From Comamonadaceae bacterium (GTDB lineage Bacteria > Pseudomonadota > Gammaproteobacteria > Burkholderiales > Burkholderiaceae_C), in assembly GCA_947455145.1 (NCBI GenBank), contig CANGME010000002.1:62001-126000 (forward strand): a stretch of DNA of 64,000 bases. The letters are read 5' to 3'. Positions 47,466 through 54,451 of the stretch are shown here, piece by piece. The notes under the pieces were generated by a model. That model was not told the origin of the DNA. It worked only from the letters and a program-made list of their open reading frames with translations, and searched no databases. Both the position numbers and the translations under genes were made by a program. The number at the start of each line of letters is the position of its first letter. The first letter of the stretch is position 1.

Positions 47466-47502
47466 GTTTTAAATCAACCACTTAGAGGTACCGTTATTAT
47501 CT
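47466..47502 (+). repeat. 37-bp bipartite repeat, left copy
   Basis: GTTTTAAATCAAC, 11 variable bases, then ACCGTTATTATCT. Both 13-bp blocks recur exactly at 48133-48169 in the same orientation, while the 11 central bases differ at 7 positions. It starts 3 bases after the AlbA-like stop codon and its right block runs into the coding frame of the DprA/SLOG-like protein. Confidence 0.75.
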
Positions 47503-47522
47503 CTGGCGCTGTTGATGACCCG

Positions 47523-48047
47523 TTGCTGTGGCTGCTGCAGCGTGGCGATCTTCTGCTGGCTGGCCGGGGGGCTAGTGGTTTGCTGGACTTGCCGATGACT
47601 GCGTTTTTTGCCTTCCGCAAGTGCCCCGGTGCCGCCATTCGTGTCGCAATGGATTGGGCTTTGCAACAGGCGCGGGTAAAGAACGTGGTGATCAGCGGTT
47701 TTCACTCACCGCTGGAGCAGGCAGTGTTAAAGGTTTTGCTTCAGGCGCGTAGTCCGGTCGTGGTGGTGCTGGCTCGTCCGTTAGAGGGGGCAAAGCTGCC
47801 TCCTGAGTGGACTGATCCACTGGCGCAAGGCCACTTGGCCGTAGTGAGTGCGGCGATCGCTGCCACCCGGTTAACCGACGCGGTCGCCATAGCGCGAAAC
47901 CATCTTGTCGCCCAACTGGCCACCGATATCGTCGTGGCCCATGCCAGTCCGGGCGGGGTGCTGGCCAGCTTGTTGGCGAAATGGCAGATGGAAAAGCCAG
48001 GGCTTGTTCAGCTTTTTGCGTGCGCCCCAAAAAACAGCATCAGCTAA
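47523..48047 (+). CDS. DprA/SLOG-like Rossmann protein, apparently missing its start codon
   Basis: 174 residues if begun at TTG 47523. Rossmann-like sequence related in style to DprA/Smf and SLOG proteins: VDDPLLWLLQRGDLLLAGRG, AFFAFRKCPGAAIRVAMDWA, NVVISGFHSPLEQAVLK and TDIVVAHASPGGVLASLL. Protein-like sequence continues in frame upstream of 47523 (TVIISGAVD) back to a stop at 47439 without any ATG or GTG. Either a rare start (ATT/TTG) is used or the 5' end was lost. It lies between two 37-bp repeats and behind the AlbA-like gene. Possibly part of a nucleotide-signal or defence module; function unproven. Confidence 0.6.
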   Translation: MLWLLQRGDLLLAGRGASGLLDLPMTAFFAFRKCPGAAIRVAMDWALQQARVKNVVISGFHSPLEQAVLKVLLQARSPVVVVLARPLEGAKLPPEWTDPLAQGHLAVVSAAIAATRLTDAVAIARNHLVAQLATDIVVAHASPGGVLASLLAKWQMEKPGLVQLFACAPKNSIS

Positions 48048-48132
48048 CGATACTGTCCTCTGCGGCTTCTGATGTGCCGGTCATTTCTTTATCTTTGGCC
48101 TTGGATAATGAAATTAAAAATATGAAAAAATC

Positions 48133-48169
48133 GTTTTAAATCAACAAGTTACTTTCACCGTTATTATCT
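48133..48169 (+). repeat. 37-bp bipartite repeat, right copy
   Basis: Second copy of GTTTTAAATCAAC-N11-ACCGTTATTATCT, direct orientation, 667 bp from the first. Together the copies bracket the DprA/SLOG-like frame. The region between its stop and gcdH otherwise shows only an AT-rich patch near 48100-48135. Confidence 0.75.
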
Positions 48170-48290
48170 GAATATCGGGTAAACCCTTGTTTCTGGCGTC
48201 TGCATCGGCTTGTGCAGAACATCACAGTTATCGCCGGACTCGGCGGGCTGGAGGCGGGTGGGTGGGTGGTTTGACTGCGGCGTAAGCCCC

Positions 48291-48310
48291 GCCCCGTTTA
48301 ACATCGGGGC
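48291..48310 (+). other. leader hairpin of the gcdH transcript
   Basis: GCCCCG (48291-48296) pairs with CGGGGC (48305-48310) around an 8-base loop, ending 23 bases before the gcdH ATG. A G-run tract GGGTGGGTGGGTGG lies at about 48256-48269. Both could affect translation or transcription; no T tract follows. Confidence 0.35.
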
Positions 48311-48333
48311 AAACCCTTTTTCTGGAGAACCAC

Positions 48334-49530
48334 ATGGCACAAGCGACTTTTCACTGGGACGATCCCTTTTTGCTTAACCAGCAGCTCAGCGATGACGAAC
48401 GCATGATTCGTGACGCGGCCACGGCCTATTGCCAGGACAAATTGCAGCCCCGTGTGATCGAGGCCTTTCGCAACGAGAAGACCGATGTGGCGATTTTTCG
48501 CGAGATGGGCGAGCTGGGGCTGCTTGGCCCCACCATCCCGGAGCAGTATGGTGGACCTGGTTTGAACTACGTGGCCTACGGCGTGATTGCGCGTGAAGTG
48601 GAGCGGGTGGACTCAGGCTACCGCTCGATGATGAGCGTGCAGTCGTCCCTGGTGATGGTACCGATTTTTGAATTTGGCACCGAGGCACAGCGGCAAAAGT
48701 ATTTGCCCAAGTTGGCTACGGGGGAGTGGATTGGCTGCTTTGGCCTGACCGAGCCAGACCACGGCTCTGACCCCAACTCGATGATCACGCGTGCGCAAAA
48801 AACAGCGGGCGGCTACAAGCTGACGGGCGCGAAGATGTGGATATCCAACAGCCCGATTGCCGACGTTTTTGTGGTCTGGGCCAAAGAGGTGAGCGAGAGC
48901 GGCCAGGTGGGGCCGATTCGCGGCTTTATTCTGGACAAAGGCATGAAGGGGCTGAGCGCCCCGGCGATTCACGGCAAGGTGGGCCTGCGCGCGTCCATCA
49001 CCGGCGAGATCGTGATGGACAACGTGTTCTGCCCCGAAGAAAATGCCTTCCCCGAGGTGCAAGGTTTGAAAGGCCCCTTCACTTGCCTGAATTCTGCGCG
49101 CTACGGCATTGCCTGGGGTGCTTTGGGAGCGGCGGAGGACTGCTGGTTTCGCGCTCGCCAGTACGTGCTGGACCGCAAGCAGTTTGGCCGCCCATTGGCT
49201 GCCAACCAGCTCATTCAAAAGAAGTTGGCCGACATGCAAACCGAGATCGCGTTGGGTCTTCAAGGCTGTCTGCGCCTGGGGCGCATGAAGGACGAAGGTA
49301 CGGCAGCGGTAGAAGTGACCTCCATCCTCAAACGCAACTCCTGCGGCAAGGCGTTGGACATTGCACGGCTGGCGCGCGACATGATGGGTGGCAACGGCAT
49401 ATCGGACGAGTTTGGCGTGGCGCGGCATTTGGTGAACCTGGAGGTGGTGAACACCTATGAAGGGACGCATGACATTCACGCTTTGATTTTGGGACGGGCG
49501 CAGACCGGAATTGCTGCGTTTTCTAATTGA
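48334..49530 (+). CDS. gcdH: glutaryl-CoA dehydrogenase
   Basis: 398 residues; ATG 48334 preceded by CTGGAGAA. Acyl-CoA dehydrogenase fold with [46 protein letters not shown] and the catalytic Glu376 in YEGTHDI. The overall sequence is of the GcdH group. Known role: oxidises and decarboxylates glutaryl-CoA to crotonyl-CoA in lysine, tryptophan, benzoyl-CoA and glutarate breakdown. The CoA-transferase gene begins 2 bases after its stop. Confidence 0.93.
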   Translation: MAQATFHWDDPFLLNQQLSDDERMIRDAATAYCQDKLQPRVIEAFRNEKTDVAIFREMGELGLLGPTIPEQYGGPGLNYVAYGVIAREVERVDSGYRSMMSVQSSLVMVPIFEFGTEAQRQKYLPKLATGEWIGCFGLTEPDHGSDPNSMITRAQKTAGGYKLTGAKMWISNSPIADVFVVWAKEVSESGQVGPIRGFILDKGMKGLSAPAIHGKVGLRASITGEIVMDNVFCPEENAFPEVQGLKGPFTCLNSARYGIAWGALGAAEDCWFRARQYVLDRKQFGRPLAANQLIQKKLADMQTEIALGLQGCLRLGRMKDEGTAAVEVTSILKRNSCGKALDIARLARDMMGGNGISDEFGVARHLVNLEVVNTYEGTHDIHALILGRAQTGIAAFSN

Positions 49531-49531
49531 T

Positions 49532-50785
49532 ATGAGCAACAAACCAGCCGCCCTCCCGCACATCAAAGTCCTAGACCTCTCCCGAGTTCTAGCCGGCCCT
49601 TGGTGCACCCAAATCCTGGCCGACTTGGGCGCGGATGTGGTCAAGGTAGAGCGCCCCGGAGCGGGTGACGACACCCGCCACTGGGGCCCACCATTCGTCA
49701 AAGACGCACAGGGCAATGACACCGACCAGGCCACCTACTTCACCGCCTGCAACCGCAACAAACGCTCCATCACGCTAGACCTGGCCCATGAACAAGGCCA
49801 AGCCCTGATTCGCCAAATGGCCGCGCAAAGCGACGTGCTGGTGGAGAACTTCAAGGTCGGCGGGCTCAAACACTACGGGCTGGATTACGAGAGCCTCAAA
49901 GCCATCAACCCGCGCTTGATTTACTGCTCTATCACCGGCTTTGGCCAGACCGGCCCCTACGCCGAACGCGCGGGCTACGACCTGATGATCCAGGCCATGA
50001 GCGGCATGATGAGCATCACTGGCCGCGCGGACGACGTACCCGGCGGCGGCCCGCAGCGCGTGGGTGTGGCGCTGACCGACCTCTTCACCGGCGTCTATGC
50101 CGCCACCGCCATCCTGGCCGCCATCGAGGTGCGGCACCGCACCGGCGTGGGCCAGCACATCGACATGGCTTTGCTGGACGTTGGCATGGCCACACTGGCC
50201 AACCAGGCCGGGGCCTTCCTCAACACCGGCAACGTGCCGCAACGCATGGGCAACGCCCACCCCAGCCTGATGCCCTACCAAGACTTGCCCACGCAAGACG
50301 GTGCCATGCTGCTAGCCGTGGGCAATGACGGCCAATTCGCCCGCTTCTGCGACGCCGCAGGCGTGCCCACCTGGGCGCAAGACGAACGCTTCAAAACCAA
50401 CACCTTGCGTGTGAAAAACCGCGAGGTGTTGCTGCCTCTGATACAGCAAGTCACCCGCACCCGCAGCACTGCCGCTTGGGTCACCCTGCTGGAAGACAAA
50501 GCCGTGCCCTGCGGCCCCATCAACGACATTGGTCAGGCCTTTGCTGATGAGCAAGTCAAGGCTCGAAATTTATGGATCAATCAGCCTGTAAGTCAATCAA
50601 TACAGCCGCAATCAGCTATTGAATCAATAGCAACTGTGGCCAGCCCTTTGCGCTTGATGGACACGCCACCCGTGCTGCGCAACGCGCCGCCGAGCTTGGG
50701 CGAGCACACAGAGGAAGTGCTGGCAGAGTTGGGCCTGGATGCGGCGCGGATTGCAGCGCTGCGCGAGGCGAAGGTGATCGCGTAA
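49532..50785 (+). CDS. CaiB/BaiF family CoA-transferase, probably glutarate-directed
   Basis: 417 residues from ATG 49532. Class III CoA-transferase: KVLDLSRVLAGPWCTQILADLGADVVKVE at the N-terminus, the acid in GYDLMIQAMSG (Asp150) for the anhydride intermediate, and QHIDMALLD. Known: the human homologue SUGCT moves CoA from succinyl-CoA to glutarate. Direct linkage to gcdH supports glutarate activation followed by oxidation (inference). Confidence 0.87.
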   Translation: MSNKPAALPHIKVLDLSRVLAGPWCTQILADLGADVVKVERPGAGDDTRHWGPPFVKDAQGNDTDQATYFTACNRNKRSITLDLAHEQGQALIRQMAAQSDVLVENFKVGGLKHYGLDYESLKAINPRLIYCSITGFGQTGPYAERAGYDLMIQAMSGMMSITGRADDVPGGGPQRVGVALTDLFTGVYAATAILAAIEVRHRTGVGQHIDMALLDVGMATLANQAGAFLNTGNVPQRMGNAHPSLMPYQDLPTQDGAMLLAVGNDGQFARFCDAAGVPTWAQDERFKTNTLRVKNREVLLPLIQQVTRTRSTAAWVTLLEDKAVPCGPINDIGQAFADEQVKARNLWINQPVSQSIQPQSAIESIATVASPLRLMDTPPVLRNAPPSLGEHTEEVLAELGLDAARIAALREAKVIA

Positions 50786-50809
50786 AGGCGCATCAACCGA
50801 TTTACACCT

Positions 50810-51562
50810 TCATACCCCCAGCCCCAACCGGGCGGCAAAGAAGTCAGGCAGGCCCGCGCGGCGGATGGCCGCTGCCGCACCTTGAAAGTCATAAGGGATG
50901 CGGTGAAAAGTGATTTGAGCGCTTTGCGTGTCAAACAACGCGTACATGGCCAGGGGGTTGGCGTCGCGCGGCTGGCCGACTGAGCCAATGGTGGCCAACC
51001 AAATGCGATGCCCGGGCACCGGCATGGCGACCCCGGCTTGGGGTTCAAATGCCATGATTTTTCCGTTGCTGGCCCGGTAGTACAGCTTTTGCCTGTGGAC
51101 GTGACCTCCAAACACGTAGCGCACATCGGGGTGAGTCAGGGCTGCATTCAGGCTGTCAGCAGCCGCCTGCTTTTCATACACGTAGTGCCACTTTGCGGGC
51201 TCGTTCGCACTAGCGTGCACCAGAAAAATGGTGTCCCGATGCTGCGTTAAAGGCAGGGCATCCAAAAATGCCAGCTGCGCCTGACTCAACTGTGCATGCG
51301 TCCACGGGGCCGATATTTCCCCCAGATTTTTAATGGGTGACGGTGGACTAATGGACATCTCATCGTGGTTGCCTTTGACTAACCACGCCCCTTGCTCGGC
51401 CAATCCCATCACGCGATCCACCACCGCTACGGGGTCACCCCCATAGCCGACAAAATCACCTAGCAGAGCGAACTGCTGCACGCCTTGCGTTTTGGCGTGG
51501 GTCAGACAAGCCTCCAGTGCGTGGAGGTTGGCGTGGATGTCTGATAGCAATGCCAGTTTCAT
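50810..51562 (-). CDS. calcineurin-like metallophosphoesterase (YfcE/MJ0936-like)
   Basis: 250 residues from ATG 51562. Metal-binding motifs: LLSDIHANLHAL (D-x-H), GDFVGYGGDP (GD), KGNHDE (GNHD), LVHAS and FGGHVHRQ (GHxH). The fold and short length match the DNA/protein phosphatase-like or phosphodiesterase group with an extra C-terminal strand. Substrate unknown. Converges with the CoA-transferase and is divergent from the potassium-channel gene. Confidence 0.87.
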   Translation of the reverse strand: MKLALLSDIHANLHALEACLTHAKTQGVQQFALLGDFVGYGGDPVAVVDRVMGLAEQGAWLVKGNHDEMSISPPSPIKNLGEISAPWTHAQLSQAQLAFLDALPLTQHRDTIFLVHASANEPAKWHYVYEKQAAADSLNAALTHPDVRYVFGGHVHRQKLYYRASNGKIMAFEPQAGVAMPVPGHRIWLATIGSVGQPRDANPLAMYALFDTQSAQITFHRIPYDFQGAAAAIRRAGLPDFFAARLGLGV

Positions 51563-51689
51563 GGCATCAGTATGCCTCTTGCCCAATCATGGTTGGCTGA
51601 CTTATTCAGAGTTACGGGTCTCTAATTCGTCAAACCATAACAAATGAGATTCAAAAACCAAACTTGATTTCTACAGGTAAAGTAACCCT

Positions 51690-52115
51690 ATGAAAAATTG
51701 GCGCCATCGCAAACGACTGGTCACCCGACGGGGTTTGATCTACTCACTGATCCTATGTTTGATGATCATGGGTTTTGGCGGCATGGGGTTTTGGCTGCTT
51801 GAGCCTAAGGTGGTGACTTTGGGTGATGGTCTTTGGCTGGCGTTCACCACGGCAGCCACAGTGGGCTATGGTGACTTGGTACCAAGCACGCATGCTTCTC
51901 GCATATTTGCGGTAGTGGTGGTGCTGCTGGGTCTGGCGGTTTTGTCTTTGGTGACAGCGTCCGTAGCCGCCGTTTTTGTGGAGCGAGAAGAGCGACAAAT
52001 CGAGCGTGATCTGATGAGCGAAATTGGCGCTTTGCGAAATGATATTCGCCAGCTACAAAAGCAAGTCCAGGCACTTCACCCCTTGGTCGATCCCGTGGAC
52101 AAGGGTGGCCACTAA
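51690..52115 (+). CDS. two-TM potassium channel
   Basis: 141 residues: basic N-terminus, TM1 (about 15-37), a pore helix and the K+ selectivity filter TVGYGD at residues 57-62, TM2 (about 71-93), then a cytoplasmic coiled coil (96-130, EREERQIERDLMSEIGALRN). No RCK domain is fused, which makes it a minimal KcsA-like tetrameric channel. Preceding sequence has a weak ribosome site (ACAGGTAAAG). Confidence 0.9.
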   Translation: MKNWRHRKRLVTRRGLIYSLILCLMIMGFGGMGFWLLEPKVVTLGDGLWLAFTTAATVGYGDLVPSTHASRIFAVVVVLLGLAVLSLVTASVAAVFVEREERQIERDLMSEIGALRNDIRQLQKQVQALHPLVDPVDKGGH

Positions 52116-52136
52116 GGCCGTCACGGCCCAGTGCGC

Positions 52137-52961
52137 TCAGGCCTGAAAGCGCTTGCGCGTCAGTGCCAGGGCTAACCAAAACGACAGCGCTGCATAGGTC
52201 AACAACACCAGCGCGTGCTGCACAGGGTGCTGCGGCCATTGGTCCATGAAGAGCGGGCGCACCAGTTCCACCGCATTGGTCAAGGGTAACCATTCAGACA
52301 CCTCTCGCACCACGCTGGGCAACTGCTCACGCGGAAAAAACACCCCGCTCAAAAACATCATGGGCGTGAGAAACAGGGTGAAGTAGTAGGTGAAAAAATC
52401 GTAGCCCTTGGCCAGAGCGTTGAAGATCAGGGCGATGCAAGAGAAGGTGATGCCGACACCCAGCAGAATCGGCCAGGCCAGCAGCAACTTCGGGCTGTGG
52501 CTGATGTTAAGTGCCAGCATCACGCCCAGAATTGCCGTCACCGTGAACAGGGCTTTGAACGCGGCCCACAGCATCTCGGCCAGCACGATGTCGTCCAGGC
52601 TGACGGGCGCGTTCATGATGCCGTCCCAGGTTTTTTGCACGTGCATGCGTGAGAAGGCCGAGTACAGCGCCTCGAACGATGCCGCCTGCATCGCACTCAT
52701 GCAAATGGAGCCACTGGCCAAAAACAAAATGTAGGGTACGGCCGTGGGACCGAGTGGCCCGTTCAGCGTGACCTGCCCCACCAGCGCACCCATGCCGTAG
52801 CCAAAGGCCACCAGCCACATCAGCGGCTCGGCGATATTGCCCACCAAGCTGGGGACGGCCAGCTTGCGCCACACCAGGAGGTTGCGCAAAAACACGGGCC
52901 AAAAGCGCATCGACAACACAGGTGCACGCCACATGCTTAGGTTCGTAGTGTTCGTCATCAT
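52137..52961 (-). CDS. ABC-2 type permease (NodJ-like)
   Basis: 274 residues from ATG 52961, which overlaps the ATPase stop (ATGATGA). A longer in-frame extension to 53357 runs inside the ATPase gene and is rejected. Six membrane helices, the cytoplasmic WRKLAVPSLVGNIAEPLMWLV start and the PMMFLSGVFFPREQLP segment of ABC-2 drug/lipo-oligosaccharide exporters. Forms a transporter with the upstream ATPase; exported substrate unknown. Confidence 0.9.
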   Translation of the reverse strand: MMTNTTNLSMWRAPVLSMRFWPVFLRNLLVWRKLAVPSLVGNIAEPLMWLVAFGYGMGALVGQVTLNGPLGPTAVPYILFLASGSICMSAMQAASFEALYSAFSRMHVQKTWDGIMNAPVSLDDIVLAEMLWAAFKALFTVTAILGVMLALNISHSPKLLLAWPILLGVGITFSCIALIFNALAKGYDFFTYYFTLFLTPMMFLSGVFFPREQLPSVVREVSEWLPLTNAVELVRPLFMDQWPQHPVQHALVLLTYAALSFWLALALTRKRFQA

Positions 52962-53917
52962 GCGTCCTCCCTGATCTGGCGCCCAGTGAGCTTGAGGAAC
53001 AAGTCCTCCAGATTGGCGGGGCGGTGCAGCGTGCGCAACTGCGGGTACTTCGTCAAGGCTTCGAGCAAACGGCGGGCGTCGTCGGTGTAGAAAAAGACGG
53101 TTTCTCCGCTCACCTCGACACGGGCTGCCAGCGCCTTCAAGGGCGCATCCACCAGGGCCAGCGCGCCAACGCCATAGACCTCCACCACGTCGGGCTCCAG
53201 GTGCTGGGCAATCAGCGCACGCGGCTCGCCTTCGGCAATTTTTTTGCCCTGGTCTAGCACCAACAGGCGGTGACACAGGCGCTCGGCCTCGTCCATGAAG
53301 TGGGTGGTCAGCAAGATGGATTTGCCTTGCTGCAACAGCACTTGCAGCCGTTCCCACATCAGGTGGCGCGCCTGCGGGTCGAGCCCGGTGGTGGGCTCAT
53401 CCAGCAGCAGCAACTCAGGGTCGTTCACCAGGGCGCGCGCCAGGCTCAGGCGTCGGCGCATGCCGCCTGAAAGCTGGCCCGGCTTCACATCCGCCTTGTG
53501 TGTGAGGGAGGCAAACTCCAGTAACTGCGGGATGCGCGCGCGGATGGCGGTGTCCTTCATGCCAAAGTAGCGGCCATAGACCAGCAGGTTTTCAGCGCAA
53601 GTGAAGTCGGGGTCTAGCGTGTCGAACTGGCTCACCACGCCCAAGCGCGCCTTGATGGGCAGCGCGTCTTGGGGCATGTGCCAGCTCGCGTTCGATGCGT
53701 TGGCGGTGAGCCCATTGGGGAAATCAAAGCGGATGCTTCCGGCGTCGGGCACGGTCAGGCCCAGACACATGCGGATGGTGGTGGTCTTGCCCGCGCCGTT
53801 GGGGCCAATCACGCCCAGGCATTCACCCGGCGCAATATCGAACGAGACATCGTCCACCACGGGTGGGCCGGCATAGTGCTTGGTCAGTCCTTGCACAGTT
53901 AAAAGGGAAGCATTCAT
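52958..53917 (-). CDS. ABC transporter ATPase (NodI-like)
   Basis: 319 residues. Walker A GPNGAGKT (38-45), Q-loop VVSQFDTLD, signature LSGGM, Walker B LLLLDEPTTGLDPQ and H-loop TTHFMDEAERL, followed by a C-terminal domain of about 90 residues. NodI/CcmA-like ATPase partnered with the NodJ-like permease; genes overlap by 4 bases. In rhizobia NodIJ exports Nod factor, but free-living relatives export unknown molecules. Confidence 0.92.
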   Translation of the reverse strand: MNASLLTVQGLTKHYAGPPVVDDVSFDIAPGECLGVIGPNGAGKTTTIRMCLGLTVPDAGSIRFDFPNGLTANASNASWHMPQDALPIKARLGVVSQFDTLDPDFTCAENLLVYGRYFGMKDTAIRARIPQLLEFASLTHKADVKPGQLSGGMRRRLSLARALVNDPELLLLDEPTTGLDPQARHLMWERLQVLLQQGKSILLTTHFMDEAERLCHRLLVLDQGKKIAEGEPRALIAQHLEPDVVEVYGVGALALVDAPLKALAARVEVSGETVFFYTDDARRLLEALTKYPQLRTLHRPANLEDLFLKLTGRQIREDA

Positions 53918-54134
53918 CGATTAAATGTAACGAGAAATAACAATTGCCCATCCGGCGGAATAAATCCCACAAGCTATGTGTTCATCAGTTAATGCAAAAA
54001 ATCGTCACTACAACCTCGAAAAAATCTGACTTTCCGTGTTCTTCTGGGATCAAGTCAAGGTACATCTGAAAACGGTTCGCGGCCTACTGCCTGAGGGTAT
54101 AGGGACGCACCGCCCGGCAATTTAACTCGTCGTC

Positions 54135-54451
54135 CTATCCCGGCCGCAACCGCTTACGCGCAGCCTTAGGCGGCTCCTGCGCCGCCTGGCAAGCCACACG
54201 AAAAGCCCTCAGCGTCGCCTGCGCGCGGCCCAGCACCGTGTCAGGTGCATAGTCACCCGCCAGCGCCGTCATACCCGAGGGCTGGCCGGTCAGCAGTTCA
54301 ATGCCTTCGCGCACATGGTCGGCGGTGTAGATGTGGAACTGGCCGCGCTCTACGGCCTCAATCACCTTGCGGCCCAGCATCAAGTGGCGGCGGTTGCGCT
54401 GGGGCATCAGCACGCCCTGGCTGCCGTTCAGGCCCAGGGTTTGGCAGACGC
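54135..54451 (-). pseudogene. detached C-terminal part of the Lon-like protease (frameshifted)
   Basis: Encodes the missing end of the protein at 54428-56563 in the -1 relative frame: RVCQTLGLNGSQGVLMPQRN, HLMLGRKVIEAVERGQFHIY and a Lys/Arg-rich tail. An internal ATG at 54413 exists but the homology-like sequence continues upstream of it to the frameshift point, so it is a fragment and not a separate gene. The Lon fold normally continues directly from GYF into this sequence. Confidence 0.8.

Noticed and set aside
52962-53357. N-terminal extension of the NodJ-like permease
   Set aside because: It lies entirely inside the ATPase gene in another frame and adds Arg/Gly-rich non-membrane sequence; the ATGATGA overlap gives the natural start.
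53918-54134. Gene or regulatory RNA in the gap between the ABC operon and the Lon-like gene
   Set aside because: No frame, strong hairpin or promoter that I could support; left unannotated.
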